From Bradysia coprophila (Eukaryota > Arthropoda > Insecta > Diptera > Sciaridae): a DNA stretch of 64,000 nucleotides. The stretch lies in NCBI RefSeq assembly GCF_014529535.1, contig NC_050738.1, positions 8,527,410 through 8,591,409 of the forward strand, written 5' to 3'. The notes beneath the pieces were generated by a model. That model was given only the letters and a program-made list of their open reading frames with translations. It searched no databases and was not told the origin of the DNA. This document shows, piece after piece, positions 35,714 through 48,400 of the stretch. Position numbers and translations under genes: made by a program. The number at the start of each line of letters is the position of its first letter. Position 1 is the stretch's first letter.

Positions 35714-36018
35714 TTAAACATAAATACCAATAGAGAGTAACAGGAACAGAACACCGAATCCTAAAAATAAGGCTGCAAATAAGCTGAGTAGTAACTCCTT
35801 GAAGATCACCGACTCCTTTCCGCCCTTTTTCGGTCTTGAAACTTATGGTAAAGAAAATATTTAAAATTGAAATTTATCCTTTCAGGGCATTCTAAGTGCG
35901 TCTCACCTTCAAACACAAAGAACCAGGCGGTGAAAAATGTTCCAATCGCCAGCAGAACGGTGGTTAAGTACGGAAATACTGTTGGATTAATTGGTGACAT
36001 GTACCGTGTAGCTTCCAT
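35714..36018 (-). CDS. Tmem258: TMEM258, oligosaccharyltransferase complex subunit
   Basis: Two exons (35907-36018, 35714-35841), 240 nt, 79 residues, exactly the length of human TMEM258. The protein begins [18 protein letters not shown] (human [21 protein letters not shown]). It has a first membrane helix [19 protein letters not shown], a short lysine-rich loop, the conserved [20 protein letters not shown], and ends [13 protein letters not shown]258 is a core subunit of the ER oligosaccharyltransferase that N-glycosylates nascent proteins. The intron is 65 nt, GT-AG. A possible acceptor (AAATTCAG) just upstream of the ATG suggests a 5' UTR intron. Divergent from the Tp53rk gene. Confidence 0.95.
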
Positions 36019-36632
36019 TATGAGCACTGAATTTGTAAGGAAAATTATTTTCGAATTTCATTCAATTTTCGTAATTTAAATTCAAAACCTTTTATGGATT
36101 TCTATACTGGAGGGTAATCAGATCCTTAATTGAAGGTGGAACTCGTTTATATTTTGATTCTATTTACTGATTTACAATTCTCAGTCCACGATAGCGGTAT
36201 CGTGGGTGGATGGAAAGCGGTGAAGAGTCTGACGTAGAGTTCACAGAAATTGAACGAACTCATTCGAACAGTGTTGTTAGTCGTTTCATCAAAATTGACA
36301 GAGCGAAAGGAAAATCATTTTTACTACGAAAAGGAAAATTTCATTGAAATTAATTTTGTCTTGGCGGCATAGCGTCCACCTAAGGAATTACAAGGAATTT
36401 TAAATTCTGGTCTTTCCGTGTAGTCTACATCTACAAGTTCTCTTCACTAAGTTAAGTTCAAATACTCGTATTCGAATAAATTCGTGTGATGTGCTGGAGT
36501 GGCTCGAGTATAGCGTGTTCTTGTCGACAACACTGAATTTCATGAAACGTTGTTCTCCAAACCAAACGAGTGTCAAAAATAGCGATTCTGTGTCATAACA
36601 ACAAATTATTTTAATTTTTCATATTAAAAAAA
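36019..36632. other. Shared divergent promoter region Tmem258/Tp53rk
   Basis: About 610 bp between divergent starts. No ORF or clear TATA element is seen. A short inverted pair (CCACGATAGCGG / CCGCTATCGTGG-like, ATAGCGGTATCGTGG) occurs near 36187-36208. Confidence 0.45.
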
Positions 36633-37313
36633 ATGAATAACGAACCAGAGACCTTACTTCTGAAACAAGGTGCCGAGGCCAAGCTGTACATAAGTGAGTT
36701 TAACTCGCAAAAATGTTTGGTAAAGGAAAGATTCAAGAAAACCTATCGACTTCCCGAAATCGACAAACAATTGTCCAACGAACGGATGAAAGCTGAATCG
36801 AAATCGATATCACGGTGTCAAGCGGCCGGGATCTTGGTGCCGAAAGTCTATCACATGAATTTGAACGATCGCAAGATTTATATGGAGTATTTCGAGCGAG
36901 CCATTACGGCCAAAAAGTATATCAACGACCTGGATGCCGACAGCGAAGGATACTTAAAGCGACTTGGAGAAACGATTGGACGTATAGTGGGTGAGATGCA
37001 CGGGAACAATATCATTCACGGCGACCTGACCACATCCAACATACTACTGAATCCGAAAGGTGAAGACTTCCATGACTACGACATGGTATTTATTGACTTT
37101 GGTTTGGCACATTACGGTCATAGCACGGAAGATAAAGGAGTCGATTTGTATGTGCTGGAGCGAGCCTTGTTGAGTACACACAGCTCTGTACCGAACCTTT
37201 TCGAAATTATTTTAAGTTCGTACAAATTGCATAATGAAAAAGGGGCGGCTGATGTTGTAACAAAGTTCGAAGATGTTAGAGCTAGAGGCAGAAAGAGAAC
37301 GATGGTCGGATGA
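36633..37313 (+). CDS. Prpk: TP53RK/Bud32 (PRPK) atypical kinase of the KEOPS complex
   Basis: Intronless, 226 residues (human TP53RK 253, yeast Bud32 261). Family features: GAEAKLY at about residues 13-19 replacing the glycine loop; the lysine in CLVKERFKKTYRLPE; GILVPKVYHMN; YMEYFE hinge; catalytic HGDLTTSNILL at about 128-138; Mg-binding IDFGLAH at about 153-159; and the basic C-terminal tail RGRKRTMVG used for tRNA and complex binding. KEOPS makes the universal t6A37 modification on ANN-decoding tRNAs. Within it Bud32 works as an ATPase/kinase next to Kae1. The ATG is the first in frame and follows a stretch with in-frame stops. Confidence 0.96.
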   Translation: MNNEPETLLLKQGAEAKLYISEFNSQKCLVKERFKKTYRLPEIDKQLSNERMKAESKSISRCQAAGILVPKVYHMNLNDRKIYMEYFERAITAKKYINDLDADSEGYLKRLGETIGRIVGEMHGNNIIHGDLTTSNILLNPKGEDFHDYDMVFIDFGLAHYGHSTEDKGVDLYVLERALLSTHSSVPNLFEIILSSYKLHNEKGAADVVTKFEDVRARGRKRTMVG

Positions 37314-37710
37314 TTTATTAAAAGTTTTCCAAGGAATTTTTGTTGCTTTTTTCTATTCAGTTACTCTCTTCGATCCCTTATCGTTTATCTGAACTATCGA
37401 CGGAAATAAGCAGTGGGTCTAAGTTTCGAGTAAAGCTGAGGTGCCGGCAATAAACTACGTAAAGAGCTAGAAATTTCTCGTTACTCCTCGCTGAACGGCT
37501 ATTCAGACAATTGTGTGACGTAATACTGTAACTGTCGGCCCTCTTCTCCCTACCTTATTCGGTCATAGTAAGGAGAGACAAAATGTTGAAAAAACACAGA
37601 ATTCTTTTATCTCACTGTCTGATTCTCAATGGTATCATAAAAAACCTCGTTTAACTGACTACCCCTAAATGCTGTGGCAAAGGTCTTTTACGACTATCTA
37701 TGTGAGTTTG

Positions 37711-37830
37711 TCTGTCATCTGTTATCGACAATGACAAAAAAGCGATGCGTATGGATAGCGCTCTCTTTATATACATACTTTAGTGAAGTAAAAGATTTTC
37801 ATTTTGTTTCAACAGCAGAAAATCGTCTTA
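37711..37830 (+). mobile_element. MITE family copy
   Basis: CTGTCATCTGTTATCGACAA, then TGACAAAAAAGCGATG and AGTGAAGTAAAAGATTTTCA. The right end is not recognised. Confidence 0.65.
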
Positions 37831-38059
37831 TTAAGAAAAGCATTAGATTTAATCGACAACTTTGTTTATTATTTACCGTGATATTGATACGTTAAAAATC
37901 TAAAGGTTAAAAATCAAACAATATCCGAATCATAGAGGGTTAACCAGTGCTCTCTGTACTTGTCCAGCTTTCAGAAATAAGTGTAAAATTTCATAGAAAG
38001 CAATTGAAAATTGTGTAGCATTGGAAAAATGGTTTCTAAATCGGAATCATTATTAGCTA

Positions 38060-38150
38060 CTTCATCAGTCTTAACATAATTAAAAGCCTTATTAGCCTGA
38101 GTTATAATCACTAATTATTGTCGCTGCTGTCGACAGAAATAATATTTCCG
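38060..38150 (-). mobile_element. MITE family fragment
   Basis: TTGTCGCTGCTGTCGACAG preceded by ATAATCACTAATTA: the left part of the family on the minus strand. Confidence 0.5.
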
Positions 38151-39879
38151 AAGCACTGCACTTTTAGTGGGTATTTCCTGGTTGATATTGTTCGGTATGA
38201 TACCGACGGTATCTCGAAAATAGTAATTGTCTACAGTGGCGCAATAAACAAAATTCGAAGAAAAAAACTTGAATTACAAAATGTTGTACGTTTATGACGC
38301 TAGTCATCTTATTTCCTGATAACTTATCACCTACCTGTGTCTGATATACTGATAAGACATTTTTTGTCCTCTGTAATTACATCACATTATGGTTGTATTT
38401 TCCCCAATCGAGTCATTGCATGATAGCAGAACATTTCATTAAATATTTAATTAATCTTTGTCAACGAAATTTAATATTTTAGTTATAAAAATCGGTTTCG
38501 AATCAATTAAAACTCCCGGTTTTAGTTCATTGAAAATAGGTTGAACAAAAGTTTTTCCCTAACGAAACTACCTGAGTCTGACGAATAACAGAGAAAATCA
38601 ATAGAGTAAAACACCTCCGCTCTAACTGACCTCTGGAACAATTAAAAGAAAACCAATAAAATGAAAAAATCCCTATTCTAATTGACCCCTGATTCATTAT
38701 GAATAGGAGTTAATGGTTTCGATGAGATTTCATCCTCTTTTCTGTTATTTTTTCGATTATATTCTTACATTGCTAAAGCTTTGTCATGACGTAACCCTTT
38801 TTTTCTGATGAATTTTCGAGCGCATTATTCGTAAACACTGTTATAGATCTATTAACGAGAGGTCAAGATCCAAAACGGTTCTATCTTACAGGTTATAAAA
38901 TGAATATGCCACTTTTTATTGCCTCCAAAGACAATTACATGTACACGTCGATAAAGCATATTATTATTATATACCTGTGTGCAATACACATACCTTCGCT
39001 CACATGTCCAACGTATATTCACATTTATAGCCAATTCAGTGTACACGGTAAGGTGTATACGAACAACTAAAACAAACTGAAAAACGTGAATAATTTTACA
39101 TTGAAATGAAAAAAATAAAATGAGGAATAAAAAAATCAGCCAACATTGAAAAGCAAATGATTTCCACGAATATAGCACGAAGTGCTGGAGTTCAATAAAA
39201 TTTGCTAAATATGCCTTTGGTTTGGTTTGGATTTTTTTAAAATATTTTTTTTTGTAAAAGTATAGAGGCATAGAGAGAGAACACTCTGTTCAGCTTATAA
39301 CATAAATTTAGATTTTCAGAGTAAAGTTATTTGCTTTTATAACTACGATGCTTGCTATGTAAACATTTGGCTTACGCAAAATTACAATTATTGCTAAGAT
39401 TTCATTTGTGTATGGAGAGGTGAATGTGTTTCATTTTATATTTATATACAGAGAAGATCTTTTCCATTTTATATGTCGAGTATAAAGTTAAAATGTATAT
39501 GGTTTTGTTCGAATGTTCGATGTAAAAAAAATCGTTTTTTTTTTCTTTGAATTTGTTCGCTAGGCGAGAGAAGAGATCCAAAACATTGTTGTAGTTTTTT
39601 AATGAGCAAACGGTTATTCGAACAGCTAAAATAGTAAACATAATGCAATTGGTATTTATAAATTCAAACATTTTTTTTTAAAAACACATCGTCATAGATG
39701 CAGGCGTAATGGAACTGTAAACTGAGTTAAACTGAGTGTAGAGCACAATTATACGAAAAATTTTCTGAAGAATTTTCCTTCTCTCATGAATGATATTCTG
39801 TGATGATTGTGATATTATTTAGACACGATTTAGACAGTATGATTTTTAAATCTATAGCTTCTTTTGATCCAAATTTTTA

Positions 39880-40010
39880 CAGATCTTTTACTTTATTGGT
39901 TTGAACATTTTTAATTTTAATTGATGTAAGCTCTCAATATCCGAAGATTATTGCTTATTGACGACAAGAATAAGCAAAACAATAATCTTCGATAGATAAC
40001 AGATGACACA
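39880..40010 (-). mobile_element. MITE family copy with internal hairpin
   Basis: ATCTTTTACTTTATTGGTTT core and TCGATAGATAACAGATGACA end. It also contains a small inverted repeat (CGAAGATTATTGCTTATT / AATAAGCAAAACAATAATCTTCG) that is not in the other copies. Confidence 0.6.
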
Positions 40011-41097
40011 GTCCACCCATTCAAGTGACTGTGCTTTTGCATTGATAAACTGCAAAAGAAATCAGTTTCAGACATTCTTCATCCTACAATCATTTGCGTC
40101 TTTGTCTTTATGAAATGAATCAACAATGCGTCAATATTAGTGTACCTATCCATACGAACAAAGCTCAACGAAGACGGAATTCTATTTTGCAGTTCATTCG
40201 TCATAGATTTAAGTAATGAATCAGTAACGTTGTTATAATAATTAGCGAGATAATTTGACGTAATAGAACAATGAAAATGTGTAAACATTTTCAAGAATTA
40301 GTATCAAAACACAGACGGTGCACTACCAAAGTAATGACGGACTGTTATATACGGACCTGTAATATCATATTGTAAAGGCGAGAGTATTTAACAACTGAGT
40401 AAATAATTCATTCTTTTGCGAACATAAAATTAACAAAATGTTGCGTAATATTTCAATGAAATTACTTTAAGTACTTTCATAACCGAAGCGCTGCTGTCGA
40501 ACAACAAAACATGGTTTTTAGTATAAACACGAACCATGTGTCCTCCTCCTCGTATTTATGATATTGTATGAAACACATCGACAAATATACGGAGTTCTTT
40601 AAATTCACAAGCAGGTTAATTTATCATTGCTGAGTTAAATTTTCCCTCTTAAAAATTTATCTCGGAGAAAATGTTTATTTTAACTGCGTCAGTATGGAAG
40701 ATGTTGAGTTTATCGCAACGATTGTTACAATGAAATTGACTCGAGGGGTGAATAGAGGTCGCTTTTCCGTGAAAATGTGAACGTCGAACATTTGTTTTGG
40801 TATACGTTGTTGATACACGAATTCATTTCATAAAACAAGACTAACAGTAAAGGAATTGACTATAAAATTTCGTAGGAAAATGCTGTTTGGAAACTAAATC
40901 TTAAATGTAATAGATTTTTGTTTAGTACATGTCGTCATAAAAAGACTAGTGTTAGCGGTCTATTTTTATGTGGACCAACTTCACTGTTATGATATTTCAT
41001 AGATATTTGCTAGAAAGAAGTTATTTCATCACAAAAAAATTCAAATAATGAAACAAAATTGTGACTTCTCTTCTGGCCAACGGAGGTTTCCTGTACG

Positions 41098-41159
41098 ATC
41101 AGGTTGCGTAAGTTACTGGGACAGTGAACTGAACGCAAGTTTCCACTGCGCAACCTGAT
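41098..41159. repeat. 11-bp perfect inverted repeat hairpin
   Basis: ATCAGGTTGCG at 41098-41108 pairs with CGCAACCTGAT at 41149-41159 across a 40-nt loop. Local sequence is less AT-rich than the surroundings. Confidence 0.6.
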
Positions 41160-42034
41160 AATAACGTTAAAACCTTGATCAACGTCAGCATTATACCACC
41201 TCTCGAGTGAAACTAAAGGCATTCTTTGAATAATACAACTGGATGAAGACTAGAGAAAATATAAATTCATGTTTTAAGCTGCAGTGATTTGGTTATGCAG
41301 TAACAATAGAATATTTAAAACTCAAATCCATTTGTCATGTCATTGAAACTGTAGCAGTAGGTCGCCTGGCGGCTTGGCCTCTTCGTACTCTTCAGGCGTA
41401 AGAGTTTGCAATATGGCTGACAACGAAAATTGAATAAATTCATTGTTATTTTATTCATTTACTTTTTTCTCATAAGTTATCGGAGATCAAGTTTCTTAAA
41501 TAAAATTTCATCACCTGTGTGTATACACACAGTTTGAGCATGTTTCCACCTTTACAAACGTTAAAAATACAAAACGAACGTTGTGAAGCATAGCACTATA
41601 TGAATAGTGTAAAGGTGTGCTGTGTGGCACGATATTATTCTGGCAAAATATTGTCTGTACGCCTTAACTGTTCGCAACATTTATATGACTGAAAACTTAT
41701 TACAAATCCATTGATAGTAGTAGTGGTGGCAGCAATATAAAACATTTTACCTTGGTAATTTTAACACACAAAAAAATTGTTATGACAAAATAGAAACTCG
41801 GATCAGTTAATCGTTCTTCAACAAAATATGAGATCATGCTCGCTTTTAGGTTCTTCGCGTTGAATGTTATTTAAAGCTGAGTGGTTTTTGAGTTGTCCAA
41901 TTTGATTGTTCAGGTAAATAAAGACGTTGCATATGCGAACTCTGAGAGATTAATTTGAATTTAACTCAACTTGCGGTAGTGACAACTTATAGGCACAACT
42001 CCGAGAAGTATGGAGAAATAACGAGAAAAACCTC

Positions 42035-42230
42035 AGAAAGTCATCTGTTATCGATAAGAACGACAAAAACGATAAACGAGCAGTGACTAGAGAATTTTCA
42101 CTTATTAAAGCGAATGTTAAAACTAATGAAGTAAAAGATTTTCTATTGAACATTCATTGGTACATTAAACAAGTTGACTTTCAGATTTATTCGTAACATT
42201 TTTTGGTTGCTATGCTTGCTATTTCTGACA
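42035..42230 (+). mobile_element. MITE family copy
   Basis: AAGTCATCTGTTATCGATAA, AACGACAAAAACGATAAACG, CTAATGAAGTAAAAGATTTT and a CTATGCTTGCTATTTCTGAC tail, in family order. Confidence 0.7.
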
Positions 42231-44992
42231 GATTATTTTGCTGCATCCTTCAGAAAAAAAATTGACGACTACTTTGGATGGTCTTAAACATAGCGTACGA
42301 CCCCACAATTTTTTTGTAAATTCACTTCTAGGTGTTTTAAAAGGATTCTTTCATTATTTTACTGTTTCACTTTGTCTCTATAGATGACTTGCACACGTAT
42401 TTATTTGTAGGAAATTATTTCCGCTCTGAAACGTTTCGATAAAATCAAGAAAATATTTAAATTCAATGAGCCTCAATTGGTCTGGATTGACCAAGTGAAA
42501 CAGTTCACTTCATATAATAATGTTCTACGTATTCCACATGGAGAGACCAATCACCTTTCGCTACTGTTCGCTAAAGATGATATTTCACTGTCTGCATTTC
42601 GGATAATAAATTAGGCACGTATCATATCAACAAACAAAAATAAGCCGCTACTTGCAACGCGAACACAACGTGTATAATGTGCACGACATGACGTCAAAGC
42701 TTAAAGATCAGAAATTATCAAATTTGCGCAAACATTACGTCATTTCGAAAATTTCATGCACTATGGCATTATACGCTTTAAAGGAGGAATCGCCATTATA
42801 GGACATAAACGTATATATCCATATCCACCAACCATATATTATTATATATATGACGAAAATGTACATATATGCGAACATTACGTCAATATTTCTTATATTC
42901 ATTTGTATGTACACGAACAGAAGACTGCACTCGTCAGAGAATGTTGTCTGAAGGTTAAAGCATTTTATTTACCTTCTGTGTTCTTGGATCAATCGATTTT
43001 TTAACCGCGTATGTAGTTTGATATTTCAGTTTCGTCCATGTATTTGATATAGCGCTGTGCAATTGCTTCGGCTCGGCGACTGATATGATAAAGCAGAAGA
43101 CGAAAAAAAAATGTTTGGAATATCTATTGCACTTTCGTTCTGTGACTGAGAATGACATAACGTTGTAACGTGTGATTAGCTGTGCTATACATAGATAATC
43201 CAACAAAATATTCAATTGCACCTTAAGTTATCAGATTGGTATATAGTCAATATTTGTTCAAGTTTCCGTATCCGCGACTGGTATTTTAAACAATTACAAC
43301 GACATGTACATGAATTATAGTAATTCCCCTCGAGAAAAGTTGAACAAAAAAATATTGAATAGGAAAGCCGCTATTTGTGGTAAACAAGTTTTGATGCCGG
43401 TAAATTTTGATATCAATATTGCTGTGTATCATGCATTGATTGATTATATTTGATATCAAAATTCTACTGTGCGGAGTGAATGAATTCTCACAAATCCAGC
43501 TTGGCACTGATGTCACAAACACTTCATCTTGACACTATAGCTGCTTTCCTTTTTGTCTCCTATCTCTAGGACTGAACCTTTAATTGAGCTCAAGGATATG
43601 GCATAGTTAACAAGTTAACAAGCTAGTGTTGTTTTATGCTAAGAAAAAGTGCTAACTTTGCCTTCTCCACTTATTCAATCTATTACTTTATTTGTTTAAA
43701 TTTAACACTCAAGTGATACAAAAGATAGAAACTATTCTCACTGTGTGTAAATACTCTCCATATTCGGCTATTTGCACAGTCTGTATTATATTGTAAAGTG
43801 TACGAAAAGCCAAACTTAAATGATAACCTTAACAAATGAAGTAACAGATTTAATAATTACTCTCGCATTGATTTAGTAAAGTTACGCACGCACCTAAGGG
43901 TCGAGGAGGGTACTAAAAAAAATTCAAACCTGTTTACGTGGAAAATTGCGTAAAATTGCGAGGGAGTAATTTATGAATGGCCTGCAGAATGGATTATTTA
44001 CTGTGCCTATTTTGGTATGAAACAATTTTTTACTCAGGCTTCATGTCGAGGAAGCCGAAGAGTAGCCGACTTCAAAATAATCCCAAAATAGTCCCATAAT
44101 AATCGCTAATAACAACGCACTTCAAGCAGAAGTGATCAGCTGCATAAAGTACTCTATTTTACATGAAAATATTTTTACAGTGTTTACAGTTGTGTGACAC
44201 ACTGTCAAGTTTCAGTACATTATTTAGAGTACCACTTATGCATAAAGTACGTTGCTATAATAAATCTTTCAAAAAAAGAAGTCGGTGACCCCTTGGTAGA
44301 AGCCGGCTTGTGACAATCAAAAAAAGGTTTTATATCAATTTTGAATGCTTTGGAGCTGGCTTAATATGAAGACCTTAGTACAATTTTTTATGACCTGAAG
44401 AACGTGATACTCCAGATGCGATCAGTTCAGGTACTAGATAATCCATGAAACAGATAATACATGCAATGCAATATACCTGTTCCCTTTGCATTATGCAAAC
44501 AAATATTGTTATACATTTTCATGAATTTTCTTTGCCATTATGTCGCTGAAGACGAATGAAGGAGGATGTAAATTTTACCACAACATAATTCGCTACTTGT
44601 GAGTTACATTAAATCCGCTTGAACATATAGCCCGATCAGACATGAATTTACGCCGCTTTCTTAAAATTCCTACTTTTTTCTGTTACATTCAACGATTCAA
44701 CTGTCTTATACAAACAGTACAACAACTTTACTTTATTGAAATTACAACAAAAAGAAGTTAAAAATGTTCAAATACATACAGATATCGGAATTGAACGGGG
44801 TAATATCAGTTATATTCATATATGGCGAATTCTATATACCAATCGACAAAATGTAACGTGGTAACGGCAATAACACTCTCTAAAATCGAAATGGTGTATG
44901 CCGATGTACCATTTTGAGAGAATTTTGTTTTTATCAAGTTGATTTTACATATCAGCACCGTATGGTGTAGCGTTTAAATTAAATTAATTATG

Positions 44993-45016
44993 CTATACCA
45001 TACCATACCATACCAT
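44993..45016 (+). repeat. (ATACC)n microsatellite
   Basis: About four and a half ATACC units. Confidence 0.85.
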
Positions 45017-45162
45017 CTCGATGCGATGGTTTCCTTCGCCAATATTCGCAATTTCAATAAGGCTTTCTTAATTTAACTTGAATTAAATTAATTTATTTAG
45101 ATTATCTAATTAATAATCTAATAATTTTTCGATAGGTGGTGTCCAGCCGAAATTAAAATTCA

Positions 45163-45249
45163 ATTTCATGCAACAAATTTAAAGAGTTTGCTGAACGCAA
45201 AACGAGGTTTCTCCATTTCATGCAACAAATTTAAAGAATTTGCTGAACG
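45163..45249 (+). repeat. 35-bp near-tandem duplication
   Basis: ATTTCATGCAACAAATTTAA then AGAGTTTGCTGAACG at 45163-45197 recurs at 45215-45249 with one change, separated by 17 bp. Confidence 0.9.
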
Positions 45250-46156
45250 TCTGTAACATGGTTCACAATAGAATTACCGATAAGATGGAACGGTGTGGGT
45301 TTAATTTTCTTTGCTGCTTTTAATAAGAGAACCGATGTCGTTCATTCGTGATGCCTTCGTTTACATACTTCGGGTGTCTTACAATCATTTTATAAGATTG
45401 TGTTTATATACCTCGACTTGTTTGCGTTGTACGAATGCGCCAATGGTTTGTAATCAGAAAACAAGTTTACTTTGTGCGACTCCGGTATGCTTGTAAATAT
45501 AAATAATATTTATATCGAATGACGCATTAATTAGATTATTTAAGTTGTACATGATTTACGAAACGAAGAGAAAAAAATTCATTCGATTGGATGATATATC
45601 TATCCAAATCGATGGTGTTCTTTAGCAAACGAGAAGCGCGCATTCTGCTATTCGAATAGAATACTTGTTCAACGAAAATTTGTGGCTATAAATTTCGTTT
45701 TGACTTTATTTGTATGTTCCTTTGTGGACATTTGCGTATAATTGGGTTATTTTTAACTGTAACACTCATCCAGTCAGACACATTATTCGATGAGGAATTT
45801 CTTCATTTTTTTCTGTGTATAGGCGCGAGGCGGTAATTCCATTTTAGCTATTTACTTATCGCATTCGATGGGAATTTTTGGATCGAGATTTTAGCGGAAA
45901 TTTTTACAATTTCGATGATCTCTCGTCTTCTTTAATATATGACTCACAGATCAGAAAATATTCGAGGGCAAAGATTATACAGAGCTTTGACCTTAGAATG
46001 AAAGAAGTGTTTACAAATTTTTCTTCGAAGTATTCATAATCCTTTTTTTTCTCCGCTGAGTAACATTTCTATGTTTAAAACAACATGAATGTAGTATTGT
46101 GTTTTAAAATGCCTACGGCATTGGGTGTTTAAGATTGTCCTTAGAATTTATTTTCG

Positions 46157-46260
46157 AAAATAGTAGATTACATATTTGTGCGGAAAATCGTTGTTTTGAA
46201 GAGTGTAAACCACACGAGTCAAAACAACGATCCGTACAATTATGTAATGTAGCCTATTTT
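46157..46260. mobile_element. Palindromic fold-back element A (104 bp)
   Basis: AAAATAGTAGATTACATA with GCGGAAAATCGTTGTTTTGA is inverted as TCAAAACAACGATCCG and ATGTAATGTAGCCTATTTT. Arms of about 43 bp with few mismatches flank a short loop. Confidence 0.75.
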
Positions 46261-46460
46261 AAGTGAATTTTTCTTTTGCCCCCCTGCGAAAAATGAATAT
46301 AGAAGATAAAATCTTATTGAAGTTCAAATAATTCCTTTCTTTTACTTATTGTTAACAAAATCGGGGAATCAGGAATCTCTAATCGTTCTCTGACCTTTTC
46401 GAGAGCTGTGAATGGATTTTACTACTCTCTTTTTTGCGAATTAAGTTAATAATAGTAGAT

Positions 46461-46729
46461 TACGTTGGATGCTGCGAAAGTAATTCATTACACAAGGACA
46501 CAATTTTGTGATACGAGCGAACTCACGAGGGTGTTTTTGAGCAACAAGCTTCGTAACAGTTAATTTCGACAAGTGTAGAGTTTGTGTATCCAAGCCGAAG
46601 GCGAGGTATACAACTACACTTGTCGAAATTAACTGTTACGAAGCACGTTGCTCAAAAACACACGAGTGAGTATGCGAGTTTCACAAAATTATGTCCGACT
46701 TAATGAATTACGTCGCAGCATCCAACGTA
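46461..46729. mobile_element. Palindromic fold-back element B (269 bp), loop AGCCGAAGGCGAGGT
   Basis: TACGTTGGATGCTGCG at the left is inverted as CGCAGCATCCAACGTA at the right. The arms (about 118 bp) stay alignable through GTGTTTTTGAGCAAC, CTTCGTAACAGTTAATTTCG and ACAAGTGTAG. The centre holds AGCCGAAGGCGAGGT (46593-46607). The TA at each tip fits a TA target duplication, as in Tc1/mariner-type MITEs. No ORF is present. Confidence 0.8.
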
Positions 46730-46732
46730 TTC

Positions 46733-47100
46733 TGGTTTATTGCCTGCTCATGCGAAAATTGACTATTACACGGCTTTTCTGCAGAAATTCTACATAAATT
46801 CAGTATCTCAATAAACAAAAACCAACAAAACAAAATAAATATGTTCTTGCGATAAAACGTTTACAAACAAATCTAGTGTACTGACGAAATCGGCTCACAC
46901 GCTGCACGTCTCCTAAAAAATTCATCCCGAAAACAGCACTCATGTTACATTAGTATTGTATATTAGTATAAATTTTACTTAAAAGAACTGTCAATTTGAA
47001 ATAAACCCCAAATATCCCTAGTGTAATGGATCACTTTCGCAGGGGGTAAACAGCCGTGTAATAGTCAATTTTCGCATGGGGCAGGCAATAAAAGACTTTT
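46733..47100. mobile_element. Fold-back element C with about 45-bp inverted ends
   Basis: TTTATTGCCTGCTCATGCGA and AAATTGACTATTACACGGCT at 46737-46776 recur inverted at 47051-47092 (AGCCGTGTAATAGTCAATTT...). The ~275-bp interior is AT-rich without an ORF. It abuts element B directly. Confidence 0.75.
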
Positions 47101-48202
47101 CATGCCACTGCTCTATTGAACTTAACGCTGCGCCGTTTATTTAGATAAAATAGTTTGTGTAGCAGTTACATACCATCAGTTAAAAATTAAGGCTTTCTGA
47201 CCATGTAAGCTGAGACAGAAAATCTTTGTAATATTACAAGTCACGAATTATCAATAAACAGCAGCCGCGGCTAATTTTAGTAGCTGTCGAATGACCTCAA
47301 GTTTGACCATATCTGTCACTGAAACTGGATTTGAAGAATAATTTTCGGATGTTCAACCTCTGACTTGAAAGGAAATAAAACACAGGGAAGTCGAAGCGTA
47401 GTAAGTCGTTTGAAAGCTACTGCAATTACCTTTCGATTGACATTAAACAAGACCTGCGTAAAAATCTGTCTGGCAAATGGGAACGTTTTTCGTATTTTCG
47501 AAATATTTTTTGACTTTCGGTAAGTGCCGTGTATCGAACTTCTTTGTCTTATACTCCCTTACACAACGCAAAACGGATCACGAAAATCGGTTGACGTTTC
47601 TCTGATATTCTTCTCACGCCGTCTTTTTAGGATTTTTGAAACACTATGAGCCGCTCAATTCAAAATTTGTTTAATCAACTTTATAAATGGTAAAGTGGTA
47701 AATAATTCTAACTTCACTACGTTCTTTGACTGACTGTCATGTCATGTCGCATATTATTTGAACTAATGTTGTGTCTATTCTTAACCTAACTAAGTCAAAT
47801 CAACGAATCCTTAAACAATTGTCTTATTGAGTTATTTCAACTCTCTACAGTTATATCGAGCGAATAATGGAACACGGTGAGTTTGAAAATTTTTGTAGTT
47901 GAAAGTGAATGTACCCAAAATGTTATTGCTGTATAGCAGAGGTGTAGGCTCTGATCATTTTTCAATAAAAAATGTTATCGCTTGTACCCCTTTAACCAGC
48001 AAAAAAATATTTTTTTCGTAGAGTTTGGGCAGAAAATTGGTATGATCCGTTAGTCTAAGGCCTTACCTTTCCAACGATGAGTTATATTTATAGTGTTTTC
48101 GCAACAAGTGACGAAAAGAAAGACTTTCCGTTGCCTTTATTGCGAAAAACGTTGTATACAACTCGATGATACCTTCTTTTTTAGGCACACGATGTGTATT
48201 TT

Positions 48203-48234
48203 CACTTGAGGTCGTAGACCTACGGCCTCGAGTG
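48203..48234. repeat. 32-bp near-perfect palindrome
   Basis: CACTTGAGGTCGTAG / CTACGGCCTCGAGTG around a 2-bp centre. Confidence 0.75.
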
Positions 48235-48295
48235 ACAAACTTCACGTCTCGGCTGTATAAATAACTATCGGTTCTATTCACCAAAACGAATTGTA

Positions 48296-48400
48296 AGACA
48301 CATGAAGTAAAAGATTTTGATTTGTACTTTAAACACTAGACGATACTTTAAACAAAATAAGTGATAGATTTAAGGATTACATCACGACACAAATATTAAA
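48296..48400 (+). mobile_element. MITE family fragment
   Basis: AGACACATGAAGTAAAAGAT core followed by a second TAAACAAAATAAGTGATAGA block, as in the complete copies. Confidence 0.6.

Noticed and set aside
41010-41222. Minus-strand 70-codon frame
   Set aside because: Overlaps the 41098-41159 inverted repeat, which explains its composition.
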